Shown here: positions 53,619 through 62,358 of the stretch, piece after piece | How positions within the stretch are numbered: the stretch's first letter is position 1 | Layout of the letters: every line of letters begins with the position of its first letter | DNA from: Rhizobium terrae | GTDB lineage: Bacteria > Pseudomonadota > Alphaproteobacteria > Rhizobiales > Rhizobiaceae | Assembly: GCF_003425685.1 (NCBI RefSeq) | Contig: NZ_QJKM01000018.1 | Coordinates: 1 to 64,000 of the forward strand | Length of the DNA: 64,000 bases | Direction of reading: 5' to 3' | Notes under the pieces: generated by a model | The model's database searches: none | What the model was told of the DNA's origin: nothing | The model's input: only the letters and a program-made list of their open reading frames with translations | Made by a program: the position numbers and the translations under genes

Positions 53619-54911
53619 TCACGCCGCCCACTGTTGCACGTCGTCGCTCTCGCCGATCAGCGCCAGCCCATGCGCGATCGACAGCAGTTCGCCGCCGCTC
53701 TCGATCTTGCCCGCATCAAATCGGCGGGTGAAGATGCGCCGCACCGCCGGCACGAAGGATGTGCCGCCGGTCAGGAAAACCTTGTCCACCGCTTCCGGCG
53801 GCGTGCTGGTCTTTTCCAGCACTTCGTTCAGCGCCCCTTCGATCTGGGCGAGATCCTCGGCGATCCAGCTTTCGAAATCCGCACGTTTGACCGTCTTGCG
53901 GCCAGCCTTGCCGAGCGGCGCGAAGTTGAATTCAGTCTCGTCGGCGCCTGACAGCGCCATCTTGGTGGCCGAGATCGCCTGGTAGAGCGGGTAACCTTCG
54001 TCATGTTCGACGAGATCGATGAAGAGTTCCAGCTTTTCCGGATCGAGCGCCGAGCGGACGAGCGATTTGAGGTCCGCGAATTCGCGGCTGGTCTTGAAGA
54101 TCGACAGCTGGTTCCAGCGGCTGAAATTGGTGTAATAGCCGGCCGGCACTTCCAGCACCTTGTCGAAGCTCTTGAAGAACGTGCCCTTGCCGATCTCCGG
54201 CGCCACGAGGTTCTCGATCATCCGTGCGTCAAAATGATCGCCGGCGATGCCGACGCCGGAATGGCCGATCGGGAAGGCCATCAGCTTGCCGGCCCTGCGC
54301 TCGAAGCGGATCAGCGAATAGTCGGTCGTGCCGCCGCCGAAGTCGGCGACGAGAACGGTCGCATCGCTCTTCAGCGTCTGGGCGAAATAATAGGCGGCCG
54401 CCACCGGCTCGTAGACATAGTGGATTTCCGGAAAGCCGAGCCGCGTCAGTGCCGCGTTGTAGCGCTCGGTGGCGAGCTTCGCGTCCGGGTTGGCGCCGGC
54501 GAAATGCACCGGCCGGCCGGCGATCAGCCGCGAGACGTCGCTCGGCCAGTTGCCGTCCGCATAGGTCTTCAACCGCCTGAGGAAGATCTCCATCAGGTCT
54601 TCGAAGACGTGCCGGCGGGCGAAGATCAGCGTGCCCTGGAAGAGCGCGCTTGCCGCAAAGGTTTTGATCGACTGCAGAAAACGACAGTCGCCGGGATTGT
54701 CGATGAACTGGCGGATCGCTGCCTGTCCCGCCTCCACCTTCAGCGCCTGCGCCCCCATGACCGGGTCCTTCATGAAGGACAGCGCGGTGCGCATCGTATC
54801 CGTCTCGCCGGCGCTGCTGGTGAAATGCATGGAATGCGTGGCAGCACCCCCGTCCGCCAGCGCCAGAACCGTATTCGTCGTGCCGAAATCAAGCCCGAGC
54901 GCCCGTGCCAT
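53619..54911 (-). CDS. Hsp70-family (YegD-like) protein
   Basis: 430 residues. The ATPase fold has MARALGLDFGTTNTVLALAD (phosphate 1), VLVADFGGGTTDYSLI (phosphate 2) and VFLTGGTSFVPAVRRIF (adenosine). The substrate-binding domain of DnaK is absent, as in the YegD group of short Hsp70 proteins. ATG at 54911 has AAGGAG 9 bases upstream. The client is unknown. Confidence 0.87.
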   Translation of the reverse strand: MARALGLDFGTTNTVLALADGGAATHSMHFTSSAGETDTMRTALSFMKDPVMGAQALKVEAGQAAIRQFIDNPGDCRFLQSIKTFAASALFQGTLIFARRHVFEDLMEIFLRRLKTYADGNWPSDVSRLIAGRPVHFAGANPDAKLATERYNAALTRLGFPEIHYVYEPVAAAYYFAQTLKSDATVLVADFGGGTTDYSLIRFERRAGKLMAFPIGHSGVGIAGDHFDARMIENLVAPEIGKGTFFKSFDKVLEVPAGYYTNFSRWNQLSIFKTSREFADLKSLVRSALDPEKLELFIDLVEHDEGYPLYQAISATKMALSGADETEFNFAPLGKAGRKTVKRADFESWIAEDLAQIEGALNEVLEKTSTPPEAVDKVFLTGGTSFVPAVRRIFTRRFDAGKIESGGELLSIAHGLALIGESDDVQQWAA

Positions 54912-54975
54912 GGCCGTGCTCCTTATATCCACCGAAGATCATTGAACCGGAACCGACAGGCCCCGAACGCGAAAA

Positions 54976-54995
54976 GGGCGCCTTGTCTTGCGCCC
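54976..54995 (-). terminator. Hairpin terminator after the LysR gene
   Basis: GGGCGC and GCGCCC pair around an 8-base loop. On the minus strand TTTTC follows, and on the plus strand GGATTTTTT follows, so it may end transcription in both directions. It lies about 60 bp beyond the LysR stop. Confidence 0.65.
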
Positions 54996-55054
54996 GGATT
55001 TTTTGAGAGGGCGCGTGATCGCACAAGGGAAGGCGGATGGCAAGCCCGGAAACC

Positions 55055-55945
55055 TCAGTTTTCCGCCTGTCGCCGCGTCTCCGCCGCCTGTTCGGCGAGC
55101 CAGTTGCGGAACATTTCCATGGCGGGCGTCACGGGGCGGGATTTCAGGCGGATCAGCCAGTAACTGCCCTTGGAAATATAGATGTCGAACGGCTGCTCCA
55201 GCGCGCCGGCGGCGAGCTGGCGGGAAAACATCAAGGGCGGAGCAAGCGCCACGCCGGCACCCTGGATCGCCGCCTCGATCATCAGCACCGAACTGTCGAA
55301 CACCATGCCCCGGAGCGGCGGGGAGGGGATGCCCGCCGCCTCGAACCAGCTTGGCCATTCGTCGGCGCGATAGGAGCGGAGCAGCGTCTGGTGTGCCACG
55401 TCCTCCGGGCTTTTGAGCTGCCCGGCGATCGAGGGGATGCAGAGAACGGAAAGCGGCGCCTCGAACAGCGCCTCCGCTGCGATATCGTGCCAGGCGCCAT
55501 TGCCGAATTTGATCGTGTAGTCGAGCCCTTCGGCGGCGATATCGACGCGGTTGTTGTTGGTGGAAAGGCGCAGATCCACGAACGGATATTTCTCCCGGAA
55601 ATCGTGAAGCCGCGGCAAAAGCCAGCCGACCGCCAGCGTGCCGACCGCGCCGAGCTTCAGCACCTCGCGCACATGTCCGCCTTCGAACCGTTCCAGCATG
55701 TCGGCCATGCGGTCGAAGCTCTCCTGCAGCGAGGGCAGCAGCGCCAGCCCTTCCTCGGTGATCATCAGCCCGCGCGGCAGGCGGCGGAACAGCGTCACCC
55801 CCAGCCGCTGTTCCAGAAGCTTCACCTGATGGCTGACGGCGGCCTGCGTGACGCAGAGTTCGATCGCCGCGCGGGTGAAGGAGAGGTGGCGTGCGGCGGC
55901 TTCGAAGGCGCGCAGCGCATTCAGCGGCAAATAAGGCCGGACCAT
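55055..55945 (-). CDS. AmpR/GcvA-type LysR regulator
   Basis: 296 residues. The N-terminal winged HTH is LPLNALRAFEAAARHLSFTR, then AAIELCVTQAAVSHQVKLLE, the AmpR/GcvA subgroup signature. The effector domain follows. It is divergent from a class D beta-lactamase gene with a 104-bp gap, the classical ampR-bla layout, so it probably controls that gene in response to muropeptides. The ligand is inferred. Confidence 0.85.
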   Translation of the reverse strand: MVRPYLPLNALRAFEAAARHLSFTRAAIELCVTQAAVSHQVKLLEQRLGVTLFRRLPRGLMITEEGLALLPSLQESFDRMADMLERFEGGHVREVLKLGAVGTLAVGWLLPRLHDFREKYPFVDLRLSTNNNRVDIAAEGLDYTIKFGNGAWHDIAAEALFEAPLSVLCIPSIAGQLKSPEDVAHQTLLRSYRADEWPSWFEAAGIPSPPLRGMVFDSSVLMIEAAIQGAGVALAPPLMFSRQLAAGALEQPFDIYISKGSYWLIRLKSRPVTPAMEMFRNWLAEQAAETRRQAEN

Positions 55946-56049
55946 GGCAATGCCCTAATTAAATTCATGCCTGACCGCAGATATCATCGTTTGATTGGGG
56001 CTCGCAAGCCGACCTAGAAAAGCGGCGTCAAATCATTTGGAGCACGATC
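55946..56049. promoter_or_regulatory. Shared regulatory region of the ampR-like and beta-lactamase genes
   Basis: The 104-bp gap is AT-richer than its flanks and must hold both promoters and the LysR site. No perfect T-N11-A palindrome could be singled out with confidence. Confidence 0.5.
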
Positions 56050-56856
56050 ATGGTCTTCAGAAATTCTCTTCTTCTTGCCGGATTGCTTGGGCTTGCGGCC
56101 ACTTTTCTCGATTGCGTCTCGGCCCGCGCCGCCGATCCGATTCGCTGCACGGTCATCATCGACGAGCAGAGCGGCGATACGCTCTATCGCGAGGGTACAT
56201 GCGACCAGGGCTTCTATCCGCAATCGACCTTCAAACTGCCTTTGGCCATGATGGGTTATGATGCCGGCATCCTGACCGATGCGCAAAACCCCCGCTGGAA
56301 ATACCAGGCGAAGTTCGGCGGCCCGGAACGGGTGAAAAAGGATGTCGATCCGCTGATCTGGGAAAAGGATTCGATTGTCTGGTATTCGCAGGAACTGACC
56401 CGCAAGCTCGGCGCCAAAGCTTTTGCCGATTACGTCAAGCGCTTCGGTTACGGCAATACCGATGTGTCCGGCGGCCTGATGGAGGCGTGGCTGATGTCGT
56501 CGCTGAAGATCTCCGCCGATCAGCAGGTGCAGTTCATCCGCCGCTTCCTCACCGGCCGCCTGCCGATCTCGGAGAACGCCGTCGACATGACGCTCGCCGT
56601 CATCCCGCATTTTCCGGCCGCCGACGGCTGGGACATCCAGGGCAAGACCGGCTCCGGCTGGCTGCGCGACAAGGCCGGCAAGACGGATTATGACCGCCCG
56701 CTCGGCTGGTTCGTCGGCTGGGCGATGAAGGACGACCGGCGGGTGATCTTCGCGCGGCTGCTGGTGGATACCAAGCGATACAAGGGCGATCCGATCAGTT
56801 TCGTGGTGCGGGATGGGCTGATCAAGGATTTCCCGAAGCTGGTAGAGGGGTTTTGA
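56050..56856 (+). CDS. Class D (OXA-type) beta-lactamase
   Basis: 268 residues. Signal peptide ends near SARAAD (residues 24-29). All class D motifs are present: STFK with nucleophile Ser59 and the Lys62 that is normally carboxylated, SIV at 108-110, YGN at 134-136, and KTGSG at 199-203. The periplasmic enzyme hydrolyses beta-lactams. It lies divergent from an AmpR-type regulator. Its base composition fits the neighbours, suggesting a resident gene. Confidence 0.93.
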   Translation: MVFRNSLLLAGLLGLAATFLDCVSARAADPIRCTVIIDEQSGDTLYREGTCDQGFYPQSTFKLPLAMMGYDAGILTDAQNPRWKYQAKFGGPERVKKDVDPLIWEKDSIVWYSQELTRKLGAKAFADYVKRFGYGNTDVSGGLMEAWLMSSLKISADQQVQFIRRFLTGRLPISENAVDMTLAVIPHFPAADGWDIQGKTGSGWLRDKAGKTDYDRPLGWFVGWAMKDDRRVIFARLLVDTKRYKGDPISFVVRDGLIKDFPKLVEGF

Positions 56857-56879
56857 GGCTTGGTTGCCCCTCACCCTAA

Positions 56880-56907
56880 CCCTCTCCCCGTGATGACGGG
56901 GAGAGGG
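56880..56907. repeat. Intergenic palindrome, 12-bp stem
   Basis: CCCTCTCCCCGT and ACGGGGAGAGGG pair around GATG, preceded by CCCCTCACCCTAA. It lies between the converging beta-lactamase and RND genes. No T-run follows; it may serve as a bidirectional terminator or is a common rhizobial intergenic repeat. Confidence 0.6.
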
Positions 56908-57027
56908 GACGTGCCGCACGCACAGTCGGCGTTGGGCAGACCGGTGCGGCATATCTCTTATGCCCGTCATCGCAGGCAGAAGGGTCCGCACGACGCAGCC
57001 GGATGAGGGGCTATTCCGACGCCCAAC

Positions 57028-60000
57028 TCACTCCGCCGCAATCGCCGCCGGCATGTCCTTCTCGTCATTCGCCTCATGCCGGTCGTCCTTCCCCCGGCTG
57101 AACATCCTCCCCAGGAACCGCCCGAACCGATCCATCTCCACGAAGATCACCGGCGTGATGAACAGCGTCAGCGCCTGGGAGACGATCAGCCCGCCGACCA
57201 CCGCAATCCCAAGCGGCTGGCGCAGTTCCGACGAGGCGCCGGTGCCGAGCGCGATCGGCAAGGCTCCGAGCAATGCGCAGAAGGTGGTCATCATGATCGG
57301 CCGGAAGCGGCGCACGCAGGCCTCGTGGATCGCCGCGGCGGGCGCCTCGCCCTTCGAGCGCATCGTCTCCACCGCCACGTCGATCATCATGATGGCGTTC
57401 TTCTTGACGATGCCGATCAGCATGAGCAACCCGATCAGCGCGATGATCGACAGATCGAAGCCGAAGAGTTTTAGCGCCAACAGTGCCCCGAAAGCGGCCG
57501 CCGGCAGGCCGGAAAGGATCGTCAGCGGGTGGATGAAGCTTTCGTAGAGCACGCCGAGCACCACATAGATGGTCAGCACGGCGGCCAGAATGAGCAGCGG
57601 CGTGTTGCCCTGGCTCTGCTGAAAGATCTGAGCCGTACCGCCGTATGACGTGAACACGTCGTTCGGCATCTGCAGGTTGGCCTTGATCTGATCGATCGCG
57701 GCGGTGGCGTCCGAGAGCGACACGCCGGCCGGCAGGTTGAACGACACGGTGGTCGAGACGAGCTGGCCCGTCTGGTTGATCGTCACCGGCGCCGTCTGCC
57801 GCATTACCTGAGCAAAATTCGAGAGCGGCACGAGCGAACCGTTGGAGGACATGACGCGGACATCCCGCAGCATCGTGTCGTTCCATTGCTGCGTGTTGTC
57901 GAACTCGGTGATGACGTCGTAGCTGTCGCCGGTCGACTGGATTTCCGCCGCCGTGTAACCGCCGAAGGCCATCTGCAGCGTCTTGCGCAGTTCCTCGTCG
58001 GTGATGCCGAAGCTCGCCGCCCTTTCAGCGTCAACCTTGATATTGGCCTCGATCGCCGCATTCTGGGCATCTGATGTCACGTCGGTAAAATGCGACCGGT
58101 CGGCCCGCATCGCGGCCTGGATCTTGTTCGACCATTCATCCGTCTGGCCGGCATTCAGCGCCTGGACCACAAGCTGATACTGGCTGGCGGTGGAGCGGCC
58201 GCCGAAGCGCAGGCTCTGCTGCGGCGTGATGAAGGTCTTCATGCCGGCGATCCTGGAGGTGGCGTCACGCAGTTCGCGCAGCGTTTGGTCGAGCGGCGGG
58301 CGTTGTTCGCGGTCCTTCAGTTCCACCCAGATCGTGCCGTTGTTGAGCGGGCTGCGCCCGCCGCCGCCGACGATCGAGGTGACATGGGCGACTGCCAGGT
58401 TTTTCCCGACGATCGCCGCAACCTGTTGCTGCAGGTCGCGCATTGCCGGATAGGAAATGTCCTCCCGGGCGCGGGTCGAGACGGTCAGGCGGCCGATATC
58501 CTCCTGCGGAAAGAAGCTCGTTGGCAGCGTTCTGAAGAGGTAGACCGAGCCGCCGACCGAGGCGAGGAAGACGAGGAGGATGATCGCCGGGTTCCCGAGG
58601 CACCAGCCGACTGCCCGGTCGTAACCCCTCAGCGCGCGGCTGAAACCGGTATCGAAGACGCGCACGATCAGGCTCGGTCGGTGATGCGCATCGGAGAGTT
58701 TCGAGCCGAGCATGGGCGTCACCGTCAGCGAGACGATCGCCGAGGCGACGATGGCGAGCGCCACGACCATGCCGAATTCGTTGAACAGGCGGCCGACCAC
58801 TCCGCCCATCAGCAGGATCGGGATGAAGACCGCGATCAGCGACACCGACATGGAAATGATCGTCGAACTGACTTCGGACGAGCCCTGGAGCGCCGCCTTC
58901 ATCACCGGCATGCCGTCCTCGATATGCCGCATGATGTTTTCCAGCATGACGATCGCATCGTCCACCACCAGACCGACCGAGAGCGTCAGCCCGAGCAGCG
59001 AGATGTTGTCGATGCTGTAGCCGAGCACGTACATGGCGCCGAACGTGGTGATCAGCGACAGCGGCACGGCCAGGCCGGGCACGATCGTTGCCGTCAGCCG
59101 GCCGAGGAAGAGGTAGATCACCAAGACGACGAGCGCGATCGTCAGCATCAGCGTGAACTGCACGTCCGAGATCGAGGCGCGGATCGCCGTCGAGGCGTCG
59201 TTCATCACGTCGATCGAGACGGAAGCCGGCAGTTCCGCCGAAAGCCCCGGCAATTTCGCCCGCACCGCATCAACCACGTCCACGGTATTGGCATCCGGCT
59301 GGCGCTGGATCGCAAGGATGATCGACTGGCTGCCGTCGTACCAGCTGCCGGCGTCGAGATTGGCGACGCTGTCCTCAACGTCGGCGACGTCGCCGAGATG
59401 GATCGGCGCGCCGTTCGGCTGGGCGATGACCAGCGAACGGAACTGGCCGGCATCGGTCCGCTGGGTATCGGCGTTAATGGTCAGCCGCTGGCTGTTGTTT
59501 TCCAGCGAACCGACCGGCGCCTGGCTGTTGGCGCTTGCGATCGCATTGGTGACGGTGTCGACGCCGAGATTGCGGGCCTGAAGCTTGTTGGGATCGACCT
59601 CCACCCGCACCGCATAGGTCTGAGCCCCGAAGATCGAGACTTCCGCGACACCCGGCAATGTCGAGAGCGAGGGTGACAGCACGTCCTCGGCGATCTCGTC
59701 GACTTTGCTGCGGGGAAGCGTATCGCTCTTGACCGCAAGCAGCAGGACAGGCGCATCGGCCGGGTTCGTCTTGCGATAGCTCGGCGGTGTCGTCATGTTG
59801 TCCGGCAGTTGCCGGGTGGCATGCGAAATCGCTGCCTGCACGTCTGCCGCCGCCGCATCGATATTGCGGTTGAGGTCGAACTGCAGGACGATCGAGCTGT
59901 TGCCGAGCGAATTCGTGGCGCTGATCTCGCTGATGCCGGGGATCGTCTCGAACTGCTTGATCAGCGGCGTCGAAACGGCCGTCGCCATGGTCTGCGGCGA

Positions 60001-60159
60001 GGCGCCGGTGAGCTGGGCCGAAACGTTGATGGTCGGGAAATCCACCTGCGGCAGGGCGGCGACCGGCAGCAGCTGGTAGCCGGCAAGACCGGCGAGCACG
60101 GCGCCGATCGCAAGCAGGGTGGTGGCGACGGGGCGGCGGATGCAGAATTGCGGGATCAT
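57028..60159 (-). CDS. RND efflux permease (MdtB/MdtC-like)
   Basis: 1043 residues, full HAE1 length. TM1 is followed by QVDFPTINVSAQLTGASPQT; the proton-relay Asp pair lies in SVGLVVDDAIVMLENI; other blocks are PMLGSKL and GIVKKNAIMMID. It expels drugs or metabolites using proton motive force. The start overlaps the membrane-fusion gene by 4 bp (ATGA). No outer-membrane channel gene is nearby, so a shared TolC-like channel is assumed. Confidence 0.92.
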   Translation of the reverse strand: MIPQFCIRRPVATTLLAIGAVLAGLAGYQLLPVAALPQVDFPTINVSAQLTGASPQTMATAVSTPLIKQFETIPGISEISATNSLGNSSIVLQFDLNRNIDAAAADVQAAISHATRQLPDNMTTPPSYRKTNPADAPVLLLAVKSDTLPRSKVDEIAEDVLSPSLSTLPGVAEVSIFGAQTYAVRVEVDPNKLQARNLGVDTVTNAIASANSQAPVGSLENNSQRLTINADTQRTDAGQFRSLVIAQPNGAPIHLGDVADVEDSVANLDAGSWYDGSQSIILAIQRQPDANTVDVVDAVRAKLPGLSAELPASVSIDVMNDASTAIRASISDVQFTLMLTIALVVLVIYLFLGRLTATIVPGLAVPLSLITTFGAMYVLGYSIDNISLLGLTLSVGLVVDDAIVMLENIMRHIEDGMPVMKAALQGSSEVSSTIISMSVSLIAVFIPILLMGGVVGRLFNEFGMVVALAIVASAIVSLTVTPMLGSKLSDAHHRPSLIVRVFDTGFSRALRGYDRAVGWCLGNPAIILLVFLASVGGSVYLFRTLPTSFFPQEDIGRLTVSTRAREDISYPAMRDLQQQVAAIVGKNLAVAHVTSIVGGGGRSPLNNGTIWVELKDREQRPPLDQTLRELRDATSRIAGMKTFITPQQSLRFGGRSTASQYQLVVQALNAGQTDEWSNKIQAAMRADRSHFTDVTSDAQNAAIEANIKVDAERAASFGITDEELRKTLQMAFGGYTAAEIQSTGDSYDVITEFDNTQQWNDTMLRDVRVMSSNGSLVPLSNFAQVMRQTAPVTINQTGQLVSTTVSFNLPAGVSLSDATAAIDQIKANLQMPNDVFTSYGGTAQIFQQSQGNTPLLILAAVLTIYVVLGVLYESFIHPLTILSGLPAAAFGALLALKLFGFDLSIIALIGLLMLIGIVKKNAIMMIDVAVETMRSKGEAPAAAIHEACVRRFRPIMMTTFCALLGALPIALGTGASSELRQPLGIAVVGGLIVSQALTLFITPVIFVEMDRFGRFLGRMFSRGKDDRHEANDEKDMPAAIAAE

Positions 60160-61418
60160 TGCGCAGCCCCTACGTCGGACGGCTGGTCAGCCGCCCTGGC
60201 CGCATCCCGCGCCGCGGTCGTCTTGTCCGGCTGGAACTGCTCGGCAACCGTCGCCCCGTCCGTCAGCTGTACCTGGCCTTCGACGACCACATGCGCACCG
60301 TCTTCGAGGCCGCTGTCGATCGCCGTGTCCGGCCCGTTGGAGCGGGCGATCTTGACCGGCGTCACATGCACCTTCCGTCCGTCGTCCACCATATAGACGA
60401 ACGCACCGTCCACGCCCGGATTGACCGCGACTGTCGGCACCACGACGTTCTTCCGGTCGTTCTGGAAATGAACGGTCACGTTCAGCGACTGACCGGGCCA
60501 CAGCTTGCCGTCGGCATTGTCGAACTTCGCCTTGGCGAGGATCGTGCCGGAAGCCGGATCGACGGTGTTGTCGAAGAAGCTCAGCATGCCCTTGGCCGAA
60601 GCGCCGCCGTCCTGCGGTACGGCATCGACGGCGATCGACTTCGCGGCATAGCCTTGCTTGAGCTGGCCGAGATAGGCCTCCGGCAGATGGAACTTCACAT
60701 AGATCGGATCGTATTTGGCGATCGTCACCACCGCGGCGCCGGCGCTGAGATAAGCTCCCGCGCTGATGTCGATATCGCCGAGCCGACCGTCGAAGGGGGC
60801 GCGGATTTCGGTATGTTCGACAGCCACCTGGTCTGAAGCGATGGCCGCCTTGTCGCCGTCGACCGTCGCGGCCGCCGTGTCGCGGGCGGCCTTTGCCTGA
60901 TCGGCCGTCTGCTGCGTACCGGCATTGCCGTGCAAGAGGTCGTTGGCGCGGGAAAGTGCGGTTGCGGCCTGTGTCAGCGTCGCCTGGTCGCGCACCAGCA
61001 TGGCCTTGTCCTTGTCGAGCGCCGCCTTGGCGGTGCGGTCGTCCAGCTTGGCGATGAGGTCGCCGGCATGCACGAAGGCGCCATCGGTCGCGGCGATATC
61101 GGTGACGAGGCCCTGCTGTTGGGCGGCGATCGTGGTGTTTTCGTCGGCGTTCGCCGATCCTGCGGCGATGACGTCCACCGGCAGGATCTGCCGGGCGGCG
61201 GCGATCGTCCTGACCGTTGGCGGCGGCCCCCCACTGCCGCGCCGGCCCTGTCCGCCGCCCTGCTGGCGGTAGCTGTCGGCAGTGTCGGCCTGATTGGCCG
61301 ATTGTTGGCCGGAGCCCTGGTGGAGATAGGCGGAGAGATACGGAACCCGGTCCCGGTACTCCCAGCCGGCTGCGCCTGCCATGACGACGATGCCCGTGAA
61401 AACCCATAGTTTCTTCAT
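60156..61418 (-). CDS. RND membrane-fusion protein (MdtA-like)
   Basis: 420 residues. An N-terminal anchor (MKKLWVFTGIVVMAGAAGWE) is followed by a Gly/Gln-rich stretch, then the lipoyl and hairpin regions (VTDIAATDGAFVHAGDLIAK; TEIRAPFDGRLGDIDIS). It bridges the RND permease to the outer-membrane channel. It is the first gene of the two-gene operon. Confidence 0.9.
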   Translation of the reverse strand: MKKLWVFTGIVVMAGAAGWEYRDRVPYLSAYLHQGSGQQSANQADTADSYRQQGGGQGRRGSGGPPPTVRTIAAARQILPVDVIAAGSANADENTTIAAQQQGLVTDIAATDGAFVHAGDLIAKLDDRTAKAALDKDKAMLVRDQATLTQAATALSRANDLLHGNAGTQQTADQAKAARDTAAATVDGDKAAIASDQVAVEHTEIRAPFDGRLGDIDISAGAYLSAGAAVVTIAKYDPIYVKFHLPEAYLGQLKQGYAAKSIAVDAVPQDGGASAKGMLSFFDNTVDPASGTILAKAKFDNADGKLWPGQSLNVTVHFQNDRKNVVVPTVAVNPGVDGAFVYMVDDGRKVHVTPVKIARSNGPDTAIDSGLEDGAHVVVEGQVQLTDGATVAEQFQPDKTTAARDAARAADQPSDVGAAQ

Positions 61419-61609
61419 GAGGTGACCGCCTTGTCTCTATGGTGCTCGATGTCGCCTCCATCGAGCTGCCCATATTGCGGCGCAAAAAAGACCGGTTTCG
61501 CCCTGATTACTCACGAGCCGGTGACAGCGGATTAAATGTTAGTAATGAAGGGCTTAGATGAACTGGAGTTAATCTTTTTCGCGCTTGGGATGAAAATCCG
61601 TGCCTCTGG

Positions 61610-61809
61610 TCAGCGGATGAAGCGCCGCGCACCGAAGATCGCGATGCCAATAACGGCGGCGATCGCGCCGTTGATGATCCATGGCGTCTGGTTGATCATG
61701 AAGCTGGTCGCCGGATAGGGAAAATGCCGCTGCCTTGGCCGATCCAGATGAACCCGAGCAGGATGAGCACAACGCCGATCCACGAAAGTGCCAGTCTGAC
61801 GATCCTCAT
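61610..61809 (-). pseudogene. Small membrane protein gene with a single-base frameshift
   Basis: From ATG 61809 the frame reads MRIVRLALSWIGVVLILLGF, then IWIGQGSGIF and derails. In the next frame the text continues PYPATSFMINQTPWIING and then AIAAVIGIAIFGARRFIR to the stop at 61610. The joined product, two membrane helices around IGQGSGIFPYPATSFM, is a family-like small protein. One C is missing in the run near 61720 (GGGA on the plus strand). Confidence 0.75.
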
Positions 61810-61891
61810 GCAAAAAATCTCCAAGAGCGGGCTGCTCCGGAGATCATAGGATTTTAATCGGCGGACGGCGATACGCGATCGGTGGTGGCGA

Positions 61892-62242
61892 TCACACGTC
61901 TTCGTAATACATGGCGATCAGCGATTTCGGTGCCGGTTCTTCGCCATCCGCCAGAAAGAAGCTGCCGGCGATGCGGGTCGCGGGCGAAAGGCTGTCGAGC
62001 AGGTTGCGGACCACCACGTCGTCCACGGCGCCCAGGCTGCGCGCATGGGTGATGCCCGAACGCCCCGGCATTGCTGCAGTCTCGTTGGAATGCCGCGTCG
62101 CCGCTTCCTTGGCGCCGGCAAACGATGTGAGCGCATTCTCGGTCGTAAGTGTCTGGACGATGGATGCCGCCGCCGAAAGTGGCGCGGTGGAGGGGCTACT
62201 GGGTGAAGGGGTTTCGGTCGCCCCCGAAATACTTTCGATCAT
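61892..62242 (-). CDS. Hypothetical protein, 116 aa
   Basis: MIESISGATETPSPSSPSTA opens a Ser/Pro/Ala-rich half; the second half is GAVDDVVVRNLLDSLSPATR and ADGEEPAPKSLIAMYYEDV. No signal peptide, and no family recognised. AAAGGATC precedes the ATG, and a repeat-rich AT region lies upstream. Confidence 0.5.
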   Translation of the reverse strand: MIESISGATETPSPSSPSTAPLSAAASIVQTLTTENALTSFAGAKEAATRHSNETAAMPGRSGITHARSLGAVDDVVVRNLLDSLSPATRIAGSFFLADGEEPAPKSLIAMYYEDV

Positions 62243-62284
62243 GCCGGCGATCCTTTAATTTTGGGGGGCCGGCTTGTCTCTTAA

Positions 62285-62325
62285 CTCAATCGAATTGAGA
62301 TACCGCCAATGACGATATCTCAATT
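62285..62325. promoter_or_regulatory. CTCAAT multi-site operator candidate
   Basis: CTCAAT-CGA-ATTGAG (62285-62299) is a perfect 6-bp inverted repeat. Its right half, AATTGAGATA (62293-62302), is exactly complementary to TATCTCAATT (62316-62325). Three copies of the same half-site thus lie 43-83 bp upstream of the gene ending at 61892. Confidence 0.55.
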
Positions 62326-62358
62326 TTATTCAATATTTACAGATTGTCAGAGTGCGCT

